64,000 nucleotides of DNA. It comes from Actinosynnema sp. ALI-1.44 (GTDB lineage Bacteria > Actinomycetota > Actinomycetes > Mycobacteriales > Pseudonocardiaceae). Positions 1 through 7,724 of this stretch are shown here, piece by piece (the first letter of the stretch is position 1; the number at the start of each line of letters is the position of its first letter). Location: NCBI RefSeq assembly GCF_001984155.1, contig NZ_MTQO01000037.1, forward strand, positions 124,001 through 188,000. Direction: 5' to 3'. The notes beneath the pieces are model-generated. The model ran no database searches and was not told the DNA's origin. It saw nothing but the letters and a program-made list of their open reading frames with translations. Made by a program: the position numbers and the translations under genes.

Positions 1-612
1 GGCGTCCTTCGCGGTCATCTCCAGCCCACCGGCCTGCAACACCATCAGGCTCACGCGGTGGGTGACGACGTCGTGCATCTCGGCCGCCAGCCTGGCGCGT
101 TCCTCCGCCCTCGCCGACTCCATCCGCAGCTGGTACACGCGATCCCGCGCCCCGAACGTCATGCCCATCACCGAAGGCACGGCGATCAACAGCAACGACG
201 TGGCCAGCCGGGCGCCGGTGAGCTCCCATGGCCGCACCGCCAGCACCAGCAGCAGCCCGGCGGGCAACCACGCCGCCCGGACGTGGGTGGAGGCCATCGC
301 GGTGCACACCACGAACGGCGTGACTGCCTGCGGTATCCACAGTGTGCTTTCGTCACGGGCGAGGTCGATCACCGTTCCCGGCGCGGCCAGTTCGGTGATC
401 GTCATGCCCGCCGAGGTCGCGACCGTGAACCAGAGGATCCCCAGCGGTGCCTTGCGGCGGAACACCAGGATCCCCACGGCCATCACCTGGATCGCCGTGC
501 CCACCGCGGTGTAGGCGACGCCACCTGGCGAGCCGACCAGCGACACGACCAGCAACGACGTCGCTCCGGCCAGGGAGAGGACGTCGAACAGCCGGTCTCG
601 GGTCACGGTCAC
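1..612 (-). CDS. Sensor histidine kinase, NarL/DesK type (partial, 3' end outside window)
   Basis: The first 204 residues of a two-component sensor kinase are in the window; the rest of the DHp and the ATPase domain lie beyond position 1. Hydrophobic segments between about residues 10 and 150 predict a polytopic membrane sensor with little extracytoplasmic sequence. They are followed by a short linker helix and the HisKA_3 phosphoacceptor motif ARLAAEMHDVV, with the probable phosphorylated His at residue 180. I took the GTG at 612; in-frame GTGs at 606 and 621 are alternatives. This gene is absent from a naive ORF list because no stop codon falls inside the window. A divergent MMPL transporter remnant lies upstream, a pairing common for actinobacterial NarL-type systems. 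The ligand is unknown. Confidence 0.88.
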   Translation of the reverse strand, partial: MTVTRDRLFDVLSLAGATSLLVVSLVGSPGGVAYTAVGTAIQVMAVGILVFRRKAPLGILWFTVATSAGMTITELAAPGTVIDLARDESTLWIPQAVTPFVVCTAMASTHVRAAWLPAGLLLVLAVRPWELTGARLATSLLLIAVPSVMGMTFGARDRVYQLRMESARAEERARLAAEMHDVVTHRVSLMVLQAGGLEMTAKDA

Positions 613-674
613 GAACCCCACGTTATTCGCCGCGCCCCCGCCGGCGACGGGGTTCGCCGCAAGACCTGACGAAA

Positions 675-691
675 GTCATCCGGTCGATGAC
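675..691. promoter_or_regulatory. Small inverted repeat between kinase and MMPL remnant
   Basis: GTCATC and GATGAC flank a 5-bp spacer, 63 bp upstream of the kinase start. A short dyad in this place is compatible with binding by a NarL/LuxR-type response regulator, but nothing else supports that. The rest of 613-800 shows no gene. Confidence 0.25.
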
Positions 692-800
692 CTTCGGCCG
701 TGCCGTTGGTGAGCTAACGGACTGCCGGTGTGACCCGGTCACCCGCTGTGCTTGAGCGGTCGGTTCGAGACGAGCCATTCCGAGATGGGGGGAACCACAG

Positions 801-961
801 GTGCACGTCATCGCCCACTGGTGCGTCCAGCACCGATACCTGGTGATCGGCCTGTGGCTGGTCGCACTGCTGGGCCTGGGGGTGCCCAGCAGTCGACTGG
901 ACCGGCCCGCACCGGCACCTTCGCCATCCCCGGCTCGGCGTCGACGAAGGAATGCCAGGCG
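801..961 (+). pseudogene. Remnant of an MMPL-family transporter (N-terminus only, frameshifted)
   Basis: From the GTG at 801 the frame reads a typical MMPL start, with a basic patch and then a first membrane helix (CVQHRYLVIGLWLVALLGLG). The frame then runs into unrelated proline/arginine-rich sequence and stops at about 966. The next conserved MMPL block, TFAIPGSAST, the usual F-x-IPG segment a few residues after helix 1, appears from about position 910 but in the +1 frame. So the gene carries a small deletion or frameshift near 880-905, and everything after residue ~55 of a normal ~700-residue transporter is missing. The position next to a divergent sensor kinase fits the original arrangement. 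It cannot make a transporter. Confidence 0.7.
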
Positions 962-1498
962 ATGATCACGTTGCGCAGCACACTGCACCTGACCGGCCTG
1001 ACCGGCGTGACGATCGAGGACATGGTGATCGACACCGACGGCGACGGGATCGTGCTGGACGACTGCCGTGACATCACCATCTCCCGCGTGCTCGTCAACG
1101 CGTGCGGTGGTCACGGGATCCGGCTGACCAACTCGGCTCACGTGTCCATTGAGGACTGCGCGGTCTACGGCTACGACACGGGTTCGGTCGCTGCGGGGAC
1201 GTTCACGTTCCTGCACCCGCGACCGTGCGGCGGGATCAGGGTGCTCAGCGGTTCGCGCGACATCACGCTGACCTCGACGGTGATCGAGCACAGCCGCGGT
1301 CTCGTGCTGGACACAGTGGACGACGTGGTGGTGCGCGGCCTGCACATGGCCGACGTCCTCGGCGTCCCGCTGGTCGTGCGCGGCCGGGGACGCCGGGTCG
1401 ACATCGGTGACATCGACATCCTCAACGTGCTGTCAGACGTCGCGCGACCGGTACAACCAGTGCACATCCCGGCCGAACGACCACGACAGAGCGCCTAG
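962..1498 (+). pseudogene. Truncated right-handed parallel beta-helix protein fragment
   Basis: The reading frame that contains the displaced MMPL block runs straight into about 150 residues of beta-helix rungs. These show repeated short strands with D/N/G turns, for example GVTIEDMVIDTDGDGIVLDD, DITISRVLVNACGGHGI and DITLTSTVIEHS. This is the pectin-lyase-like fold seen in NosD-type and glycan-active proteins. It has no signal peptide of its own, begins abruptly at the MMPL junction, and its last ~22 codons are antisense to the 3' end of the CDP-alcohol phosphotransferase gene, so both ends look lost. An ATG at 962 with a weak upstream AAGGA could allow translation of 178 residues. I regard it as a deletion scar, not a functional gene. 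Confidence 0.55.
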
Positions 1499-2116
1499 CG
1501 CGATGCCCGTGACGATGTACGACACCGTGGCGGGCAGCAAACCGGACGCGGCGGCCACGAGCACAACTCCTTGCATCGCGGCGACGGTCTTGCGCGCCAT
1601 GCTGTGCGGCAGTGCGGCGGTCAGCCACGGCAAAGCCCAACTGGCCGCGACGAACAGGTACCGCATGGCACCGATCAGCAACACCCACGGCCCGAGGAAC
1701 TTCGCCACGAACAAGCTCAGGATGAGGATCAGGAACGCGTCCACTTCCATGTCGAACCGTGCGCCCAAAGGCGTGACGCATCCGGTCCGGCGGGCGATCT
1801 GGCCGTCGATCGCGTCGCCGACCAACGCGACTGCCGCGATCACCGCCAACAGGGTCAGGGGAACAGGCCGCCAGAACGAGTCGATCACGATGGCGGTCAC
1901 GCTGCCGACGAGCCCAGCCCGAGCCAGCGTCACCCGGTTGGCCGCGCCGACCGTCTCCGCTCCGGCACGGAACAACGCCGTCATCAGCCACCCGCCCAGC
2001 ACGACCGCGTAGGTCGCGCCGGCCAGCCACCCCTCGAAGCCCAACGGCGTGACCATGGCCAGCGCGGTTACCAGCAGTAACTGCGCTACCACCCCCACGA
2101 GGGGCTCGTAGGCCAA
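1433..2116 (-). CDS. CDP-alcohol phosphatidyltransferase family membrane protein
   Basis: An integral membrane enzyme of about 227 residues that transfers a phospho-alcohol group from a CDP-linked donor to a second alcohol. It carries the family signature D-x2-D-G-x2-A-R-x8-G-x3-D-x3-D in the stretch GDAIDGQIARR to GARFDMEVD, which supplies the metal and CDP ligands. Several hydrophobic helices surround it. The open frame extends upstream to an ATG at 2239, but that would overlap the divergent dehydrogenase gene. The TTG at 2116 is preceded by GGGAGG at good spacing, so I use it. Donor and acceptor cannot be told from sequence. Divergence by 54 bp from the 2171-6981 operon makes a role in the same pathway likely (inference). 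Confidence 0.85.
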   Translation of the reverse strand: MAYEPLVGVVAQLLLVTALAMVTPLGFEGWLAGATYAVVLGGWLMTALFRAGAETVGAANRVTLARAGLVGSVTAIVIDSFWRPVPLTLLAVIAAVALVGDAIDGQIARRTGCVTPLGARFDMEVDAFLILILSLFVAKFLGPWVLLIGAMRYLFVAASWALPWLTAALPHSMARKTVAAMQGVVLVAAASGLLPATVSYIVTGIALGALSWSFGRDVHWLYRSRDV

Positions 2117-2170
2117 CGCGGCCCTCCCACTACTTAAGGTGATCGAAAGCCTCAAGGGAGGGTAGAACGG

Positions 2171-3139
2171 ATGGAACGGGCGTTCTGGGTGCGTTCGGCT
2201 GGTCACGGCGAGATCGAACCTGCTCATGTGCATCAACACGCGTCAGACGAAGTGTTGGTTCGAACTCTTTTCAGCGGGGTGAGCCGCGGCACCGAAACCC
2301 TTGTTTTCCGCGGCGAGGTGCCGCCGAGCCAGTACACGGCGATGCGAGCGCCGTTCCAGGAGGGCGACTTCCCCGGACCGGTCAAGTACGGCTACCTGAA
2401 CGTGGGCGTGGTCGAGGACGGACCCGCGCACCTCGCAGGCAGAACGGTGTTCTGCCTCTATCCACACCAGACACGTTACGTCGTGCCGGTGACGGCGGTC
2501 ACCGTCGTGCCGGACACCGTCCCGGCGGAGCGAGCGATCCTGGCAGGCACCGTGGAGACGGCCGTGAACGCGGTGTGGGACGCCGCGCCACTGGTCGGCG
2601 ACCGGATCGCCGTCATCGGCGCTGGCATGGTCGGCGCGTCCGTCGCCAAGATCATCGCCGGTTTCCCCGCGACGAGGGTGCAACTGGTCGACTCCGACCC
2701 CGCCAAGGCCGAGGTCGCCGCGGCGCTGGGCGTCGAGTTCACCTCGCCGGAGGACGCCGAAGGCGGGTGTGACCTGGTCGTGCACGCCACCGCGTCCGAA
2801 GCGGGCCTGGCCAGGGCACTGGAACTGCTCGCCGAGGACGGCGAGGTGATCGAGCTGAGCTGGTACGGCGACCGGCGGGTGAGCGTGCCGCTCGGCGAGT
2901 GGTTCCACTCCCGGCGGTTGACCATCCGGGCCAGCCAGGTCGGGGCGGTGGCCCAGGCGCGGCGCGGCAGCCGCGGTTACGCCGACAGGCTGGCGGTCGC
3001 GATGGACCTGCTGGCCGATCCGGGTTTCGACATCCTGATCAGTGGGGAATTCCCGTTCGGCGATCTACCTGCGGTGCTGAGTTCTCTCGCGAGCGGTGAA
3101 CTACCCGGCCTTTGCCACCGTATTAGGTACGACGGTTGA
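2171..3139 (+). CDS. MDR-superfamily (zinc-type) dehydrogenase, first gene of the cyclohydrolase cluster
   Basis: A 322-residue medium-chain dehydrogenase/reductase. It has an N-terminal GroES-like domain (SGVSRGTETLVFRGEVP) and a Rossmann nucleotide-binding motif IAVIGAGMVGASVAK near residue 150. An acidic residue at the end of the second beta-strand (VDSDPAK) suggests NAD rather than NADP. The four-cysteine structural zinc lobe of alcohol dehydrogenases is absent, and the catalytic zinc ligands are not obvious, so it resembles the BchC-like branch of the family. It starts at an ATG behind AGGGAGGG. The QueD-like gene follows after 30 bp in the same direction. It probably oxidises a hydroxyl group of the pathway intermediate; the substrate is unknown. 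Confidence 0.85.
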   Translation: MERAFWVRSAGHGEIEPAHVHQHASDEVLVRTLFSGVSRGTETLVFRGEVPPSQYTAMRAPFQEGDFPGPVKYGYLNVGVVEDGPAHLAGRTVFCLYPHQTRYVVPVTAVTVVPDTVPAERAILAGTVETAVNAVWDAAPLVGDRIAVIGAGMVGASVAKIIAGFPATRVQLVDSDPAKAEVAAALGVEFTSPEDAEGGCDLVVHATASEAGLARALELLAEDGEVIELSWYGDRRVSVPLGEWFHSRRLTIRASQVGAVAQARRGSRGYADRLAVAMDLLADPGFDILISGEFPFGDLPAVLSSLASGELPGLCHRIRYDG

Positions 3140-3169
3140 CGAGTTCGAACCGAATGGGAGGGCCCCCGG

Positions 3170-3604
3170 GTGTTCAGCATCACCGTCCGCGATCACGTCA
3201 TGGTCGCCCACAGCTTCCAAGGCGAGGTCTTCGGACCCGCGCAGCGGCTGCACGGCGCGACGTTCCTCGTGGATGCCACGTTCCACCGTGCCGAGCTCGA
3301 CGACGACAACATCGTCGTCGACATCGGACTGGCCACCGAGCAGCTCAAGGACGTGCTCGCGCCGCTCAACTACCGCAACCTCGACGACGAGCCGGAGTTC
3401 AAGGGCGTCAACACCTCCACCGAGTTCCTGGCCAAGGTGATCGCGGACCGGCTGGTCGAGCGGATCGGCGACGGAAAGCTCGGCGAAGGCGCGCGTGGGC
3501 TGGCGGAGATCACCGTCACCCTGCACGAGTCGCATGTGGCGTGGGCGAGCTACCGTCGTGCCGTGGAGTCATCCCCGGAGTCATCCCCGGAGTCATCACT
3601 GTGA
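3170..3604 (+). CDS. 6-pyruvoyl/6-carboxy-tetrahydropterin synthase (QueD)-fold protein lacking the catalytic triad
   Basis: A 144-residue T-fold protein of the PTPS/QueD family. Aligned by eye to E. coli QueD, zinc ligands H14 and H28 remain, but the third (the HGH motif) is Ala30. The nucleophilic Cys of the C-x3-HGH motif is Ala24, and the Asp-His pair of LDHxxLND is Asn67-Tyr68. The pocket Glu near the C-terminus is kept ([11 protein letters not shown]). So it should bind a pterin-like or pyrimidine ligand but not use the known QueD chemistry. It starts at a GTG. The stop overlaps the next start (GTGA). The last codons consist of a 12-bp tandem repeat encoding [12 protein letters not shown] recall a conserved actinobacterial subfamily with the same HGA motif, so the loss is probably not a local accident. 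Confidence 0.85.
   Translation: MFSITVRDHVMVAHSFQGEVFGPAQRLHGATFLVDATFHRAELDDDNIVVDIGLATEQLKDVLAPLNYRNLDDEPEFKGVNTSTEFLAKVIADRLVERIGDGKLGEGARGLAEITVTLHESHVAWASYRRAVESSPESSPESSL
3565..3597 (+). repeat. 12-bp tandem repeat at the 3' end of the QueD-like gene
   Basis: GGAGTCATCCCC is repeated 2.75 times, ending three bases before the GTG of the glycosyltransferase. In frame it encodes a Ser-Pro-Glu tail. Each unit contains GGAG, so the repeat may also supply ribosome-binding sequence to the overlapping downstream start. Confidence 0.85.
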
Positions 3605-4653
3605 TCGGCTTCGTCGTTCCGGGCGACATCGACGACAGATCGGTGCCCAGCGGCGGCAACGTCTACGACCGACGGATGAGCACCGCCCTGGGCGCCAACG
3701 AGGTCGCGGTCGCGGGGACGTGGCCGACACCGGACGGCACCGCACGCCGGGAGTTGGCGAACGTCCTCGCCGGATTCGACGATGACGCCACGGTGCTGAT
3801 CGACGGGCTGGTGGCGTGTGGCGTCCCCGATGTCGTGGCCGCGCAAGCCCGGCGGTTACGCCTGGTGGTGCTGGTGCACCTGCCGCTCGCGGACGAGACC
3901 GGCATCGAACCCGACCTCGCCGCGGACCTCGACGCCCGCGAACGCCAGACGTTGCAGGCCGCGACCATGGTCATCGCGACCAGCCCGTGGGCGGCACGGC
4001 GTGTCGTGTCACACCACCGGTTGGACCCAGGCCGCGTGCACGCCGTGCCGCCGGGCACTGATCCCGCGCCGCTCGCGCTCGGCACGGACTGCGGCTCGCG
4101 GTTGCTGTGCGTGGCCGCCGTGACGCGGCGCAAGGGTCAGGACCGGCTCGTCGAGGCGCTGGCCAGCGTGCGTGACCTGCCGTTCAGCTGCGAACTCGTC
4201 GGCTCGCTGCGGCGCGACAGCGAGTTCGTGCTGCGGCTGAGCACGATGATCAAGGAACACGGGCTGGCCGACCGGGTCACGCTGGCCGGGCCGAAGACCG
4301 GCGCCGAGCTGAACGCGGCGTACGCGGCAGCGGACCTGTTCGTGCTGCCGTCCCGCACCGAGACCTACGGGATGGTCCTCACGGAGGCGCTGGCGCGGGG
4401 GATCCCGGTACTGGCCACGAACGTCAGCGCGATCCCGGAAACCGTCGGGCACGCGCCCGACGGGACCGTGCCCGGCATCCTCACCTGGCAGTTCGCTGAC
4501 TCGCTGCGCCGCTTCCTGACCGACGAGCAACTGCGCGACGCGCTGCGGGCGTCGGCACACGCCAGGCGCGCGACGCTGACCGACTGGGACACCGCGGCGC
4601 TGCACCTGCGGGATGTACTGGCAGAGCTGGAGGAACCGGCATGTCGCAGATAA
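3601..4653 (+). CDS. Glycosyltransferase family 4 (GT-B, retaining)
   Basis: A 350-residue GT-B fold glycosyltransferase. The C-terminal nucleotide-sugar domain shows the GT4 pattern: a basic residue pair in [13 protein letters not shown] and the E-x7-E motif in [17 protein letters not shown], where the donor phosphates and ribose are bound. There are no membrane helices. I chose the GTG at 3601 because it overlaps the QueD-like stop (GTGA), a pattern repeated through this operon; a longer open frame reaching back to 3136 is only the shadow of the previous gene. The 3' end overlaps the methyltransferase by 13 bp. Tight coupling implies that a sugar is added to a pathway product. Donor and acceptor are unknown. 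Confidence 0.9.
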   Translation: MIGFVVPGDIDDRSVPSGGNVYDRRMSTALGANEVAVAGTWPTPDGTARRELANVLAGFDDDATVLIDGLVACGVPDVVAAQARRLRLVVLVHLPLADETGIEPDLAADLDARERQTLQAATMVIATSPWAARRVVSHHRLDPGRVHAVPPGTDPAPLALGTDCGSRLLCVAAVTRRKGQDRLVEALASVRDLPFSCELVGSLRRDSEFVLRLSTMIKEHGLADRVTLAGPKTGAELNAAYAAADLFVLPSRTETYGMVLTEALARGIPVLATNVSAIPETVGHAPDGTVPGILTWQFADSLRRFLTDEQLRDALRASAHARRATLTDWDTAALHLRDVLAELEEPACRR

Positions 4654-5447
4654 GCAACAGCACGATGTACCCGGCCGAGTGGCTGTCGCTGCGCGAGGAC
4701 GCGGACGCGGCGGCCCGGTCGGACGAGCTGGCCCAGTCGCTGCGGGCGCACTTCGGCGACCGGCCCGGCCTGATCATCCGCGACCTGGGCTGCGGGATCG
4801 GCTCGATGGGGCGGTGGCTGGCCGCCCGGCTGCCCGGCCCGCAGCACTGGATCCTGCACGACCGCGACCCCGGTCTGCTGTCGCGTGCGGTGGCCGGGAT
4901 GCCGCGTGGGGTGACCGTGACCGGTGAGCTCCAGGACATCACGCGGTTACGGGTCAATGACCTGAGCGGGACGTCGCTGGTGACCGCGTCGGCACTGCTC
5001 GACCTGCTGACCGCGGAGGAACTGGCCGCGTTGGCCGAGGCGTGCGCCAAGACCCCGGTGCTGTTCGCGCTGTCGGTGGTCGGACAGGTCGAGCTGGACC
5101 CGTTCGACGAGTTCGACGACGAGGTCTCGAAGGCGTTCAACGCCCACCAGCGGCGGGTCACGCAAGGCAGGCGCCTGCTCGGGCCGGACGCCGCCGGTAC
5201 CGCGGCGGAGCTGTTCCAACGACAGGGCGCGACCGTGCACCGCAGGCCCAGCCCATGGCGGCTGGGCCGCGACGACGCCGCCCTGATCGCGGAGTGGCTG
5301 CGCGGCTGGGTGGCGGCCGCGGTGGAAGAACAGCCGGAGCTGGCCGAACACGCCGATGCCTACCTGGAACGCAGGCTCGGCGACAGCGAGCTGGCGATCG
5401 TCGTCCACCACGAGGACCTGCTCGCGCTTCCGGCGGGTGCGGCATGA
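4641..5447 (+). CDS. Class I SAM-dependent methyltransferase
   Basis: A 268-residue Rossmann-fold methyltransferase with the AdoMet motif I IRDLGCGIGSMGRWLA near residues 46-61 and an acidic ribose-binding loop (ILHDRDPGLL) after strand 2. The start ATG lies inside the end of the glycosyltransferase gene, and its stop overlaps the start of the membrane protein gene (ATGA), so all three are probably translationally coupled. Nothing in the sequence says whether O, N or C is methylated. It belongs to the same pathway by operon position (inference). Confidence 0.88.
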   Translation: MSQISNSTMYPAEWLSLREDADAAARSDELAQSLRAHFGDRPGLIIRDLGCGIGSMGRWLAARLPGPQHWILHDRDPGLLSRAVAGMPRGVTVTGELQDITRLRVNDLSGTSLVTASALLDLLTAEELAALAEACAKTPVLFALSVVGQVELDPFDEFDDEVSKAFNAHQRRVTQGRRLLGPDAAGTAAELFQRQGATVHRRPSPWRLGRDDAALIAEWLRGWVAAAVEEQPELAEHADAYLERRLGDSELAIVVHHEDLLALPAGAA

Positions 5448-6361
5448 AGAAGAACGTCTGGGCGTGGGCGAAGCTGCTGATCGGCGCGGGAATCATGGTT
5501 GCGTTGTTCCTGCAACTGGGTACCAGCAGCTTTGTGGACGGGCTGCGCGTGATCACCTTCGGCGAGGTGTTCGCGGCATTGGGGATCGGCTTGGCGACCA
5601 CTGTGCTCAGCGCGTGGCGCTGGTGCCTGGTGGCTCGCCGCCTTGGCTTGAACTTGTCGCTGTCGCGGGCGGTGCTGGACTACTACCGTGCGTTGTTCCT
5701 CAACGCGGTGCTGCCCGCGGGCGTGCTCGGTGACGTACAACGCGCGGTCGAACACGGGCAGCAGGAAGGCGACCTCGGGCGAGGCGTGCGAGCTGTTGTG
5801 CTGGAACGGATCGCGGGTCAGGCCGTGATCATCGTCGCCGGGGTGGCCGTGTTGCTGGCAGTGCCGTCGTTGGGATTGCCGCGGGACATCATCCTGATCG
5901 TCCTCGGTGTGATCGCGGTGATCGCGACGGCTTTTGTCGCCGCGCGACGCTGGGCGCGCGCCAACACCGGACTGTCCCGGACCATCGCCGACATCCGCGC
6001 GGGACTGCTCGCCCGCGACGCGTGGCCCGGAATCACGCTACTGTCGGCAGCGGCACTGGCGGGGCACATCACCCTGTTCGTCGTGGCCGCGCACGCGGTC
6101 GGGTCGACCGCGCCGATCGCGCAACTGGTGCCGCTGATGGTGCTGTCGCTGCTGGCGATGGGACTGCCGGTGAACATCGGGGGTTGGGGGCCCAGGGAAG
6201 GCGTTGCCGCGGTGGTGTTCTCAGCCGCCGGGCTGGGCGCCGCACAAGGATTGACCACAGCGGTGGTGTACGGGGTGCTGGCGCTCGTCGCGAGCCTGCC
6301 CGGTGCCGGAGTGCTGCTCCTGCGTACACCGGTGTTGCGGAGATTGGAAAAGGCACTATGA
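5444..6361 (+). CDS. Lysylphosphatidylglycerol synthase-like transmembrane protein (UPF0104/PF03706)
   Basis: A 305-residue polytopic membrane protein with about eight hydrophobic helices and the conserved family blocks: a basic loop after helix 2 (SAWRWCLVARRLGL), YRALFLNAVLPAGVLGD, and MGLPVNIGGWGPREG. This corresponds to the flippase half of MprF without the cytosolic transferase domain, the stand-alone form common in actinobacteria. Such proteins are associated with moving or modifying lipid-linked or glycolipid substrates. Its presence, with a CDP-alcohol phosphotransferase and a glycosyltransferase, suggests that the pathway product ends on or crosses the membrane (inference). ATGA overlaps at both ends. 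Confidence 0.88.
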   Translation: MKKNVWAWAKLLIGAGIMVALFLQLGTSSFVDGLRVITFGEVFAALGIGLATTVLSAWRWCLVARRLGLNLSLSRAVLDYYRALFLNAVLPAGVLGDVQRAVEHGQQEGDLGRGVRAVVLERIAGQAVIIVAGVAVLLAVPSLGLPRDIILIVLGVIAVIATAFVAARRWARANTGLSRTIADIRAGLLARDAWPGITLLSAAALAGHITLFVVAAHAVGSTAPIAQLVPLMVLSLLAMGLPVNIGGWGPREGVAAVVFSAAGLGAAQGLTTAVVYGVLALVASLPGAGVLLLRTPVLRRLEKAL

Positions 6362-6981
6362 CCGAACTTGCCGGATTCACCCGACGTGCGGCGGAAACAC
6401 GCCTGCCGACCCGCTACGGCGACTTCAACGCGGTGGGCTACCAGGACCCGACGTTCGGGCACGAGCACATGGCGCTGGTGTACGGCGACGTCACGAAAGG
6501 GCGCGATCCGCTGACCAGAGTGCACTCGGAGTGCCTGACCGGTGACGTCTTCGCGTCCACCAGGTGCGAGTGCGGGGACCAGTTGGCCGCGGCGATGCGG
6601 GCGATCGTGGCCGAGGGCGCGGGAATCCTGATCTACTTACAGGGCCATGAAGGACGTGGGATCGGCCTGCTGGCGAAGCTGAAGGCGATGCGCCTGCAGG
6701 AAGAAGGCATGGACACCGTGGACGCGAACGTGGCGCTCGGCCTGCCGGTCGACTGCCGCGACTACCAGGCGGCCGCGGACATCCTGCAGGACCTGGGAAT
6801 CCAGTCGATCCGGCTGCTGTCGAACAACCCGCACAAGGTGGAGTCACTGAGCGAGTACGGGATCAGGATCTCCGAGCAGGTGCCCCTGCTGATCGAGGTG
6901 AACGACGACAACCTGCCGTACCTGAAGGCGAAGCGGGAACGGCTCGACCACCACCTGCCCCAACTCGACGACATCCTCTGA
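6358..6981 (+). CDS. GTP cyclohydrolase II homologue with Met in place of the catalytic-loop Tyr; predicted FAPy-forming
   Basis: A 207-residue GTP cyclohydrolase II. Zinc cysteines are C59, C70 and C72 (HSECLTGDVFASTRCEC), the phosphate-binding block is GHEGRGIGL, and the C-terminal NNPHKVE block is present. The residue equivalent to Tyr105 of E. coli RibA (in KIRAYALQ) is Met111 here (KLKAMRLQ). From the literature as I recall it, the same Tyr-to-Met change in a Streptomyces coelicolor paralogue (SCO6655) stops the reaction at the formamidopyrimidine (FAPy) nucleotide. There is no fused RibB domain, no riboflavin gene is near, and the neighbours are pathway-type genes, so this is probably a dedicated paralogue. 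The start overlaps the preceding stop (ATGA). FAPy output is a prediction. Confidence 0.9.
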   Translation: MTELAGFTRRAAETRLPTRYGDFNAVGYQDPTFGHEHMALVYGDVTKGRDPLTRVHSECLTGDVFASTRCECGDQLAAAMRAIVAEGAGILIYLQGHEGRGIGLLAKLKAMRLQEEGMDTVDANVALGLPVDCRDYQAAADILQDLGIQSIRLLSNNPHKVESLSEYGIRISEQVPLLIEVNDDNLPYLKAKRERLDHHLPQLDDIL

Positions 6982-7015
6982 GCACCCGCGCCACCCTGGC
7001 GGGGGCGGCGCGGTC

Positions 7016-7699
7016 TCAGCCCAGGGCTTCGAGGACTCCGGCGAACGTCGTGACCAGACTGTCCAGGACCTTGCTTCCCTTGTCCTTGCTTGCTTTGGAC
7101 GGGCGGCCGATGACGCCGGCCGTCGTGTAGGGCGCGAGACCCAGTGTCAGCATGTGGTCGCGCTCGTCCGCCAGGTGGTCGTGATCCGCGTAGTCCGCTT
7201 TCACGACCTCCGGGTGGGCGTGCAGCAGGATCGACACTTCCAGTTCGCCCGCGTGCATGTCGCTGACCATCGGCGTCTCGATCCCGCCCGCGGTCCGCGC
7301 CTTCTGCCAGTCCGCTTCTGTGGGGAACAGGGCCATGCCGCTGGATTCCTGGACCAGATTGGACAGGACGTAGTTGCCGCCGTGCCCGTTGATCAGCACC
7401 AGTTTGTCCACCCCCGACCGGCGCAGCGAGTCCGCGACGTCCCGCACGACGGCGTACAGGGTCGGCGCCGTGATGCTCACGGTTCCCGGCCACGCCGCGT
7501 GTTCGTGGGAACAGGACATGGTGATCGGCGGCAGTTCGAACACCGGGTAGGCCGTGCTCAGCGCGCGGGCCACGGTCGACGCGATCATCGTGTCCGTGGC
7601 CAGCGGCAGGATCGGCCCGTGCTGTTCGTGGCTGCCGACGGGGAGGATCGCGACTGCCGGGTCCCGGACGTCCAGCGTGGTGTGCGACGGGAGGAACAT
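7016..7699 (-). CDS. Creatininase-family amidohydrolase (FAPy deformylase/MftE-like)
   Basis: A 227-residue metal-dependent amidohydrolase of the creatininase fold. Conserved metal and active-site blocks are PVGSHEQHGPILPLATDT (Glu, His and Asp ligands), the SHEHAAWPGT loop, INGHGGN, and DMHAGELEVS. The family includes creatininase, the mycofactocin peptidase MftE, and the archaeal ArfB enzyme that removes the formyl group from FAPy nucleotide. It is convergent with the predicted FAPy-forming cyclohydrolase (34 bp between stops), which makes a deformylase role attractive. It starts at ATG 7699, 25 bp from the divergent nucleoside hydrolase; the open frame extending to 8374 is a shadow. The role is inferred from context. 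Confidence 0.87.
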   Translation of the reverse strand: MFLPSHTTLDVRDPAVAILPVGSHEQHGPILPLATDTMIASTVARALSTAYPVFELPPITMSCSHEHAAWPGTVSITAPTLYAVVRDVADSLRRSGVDKLVLINGHGGNYVLSNLVQESSGMALFPTEADWQKARTAGGIETPMVSDMHAGELEVSILLHAHPEVVKADYADHDHLADERDHMLTLGLAPYTTAGVIGRPSKASKDKGSKVLDSLVTTFAGVLEALG

Positions 7700-7724
7700 G
7701 GCCCGCACTCTATCGTTGCCGACC

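Noticed and set aside
6982-7015. GC-rich CGCC/GGCG hairpin between cyclohydrolase and creatininase genes as a terminator
   Set aside because: Short stem, no T-run, and such inverted pairs are frequent at this GC content.
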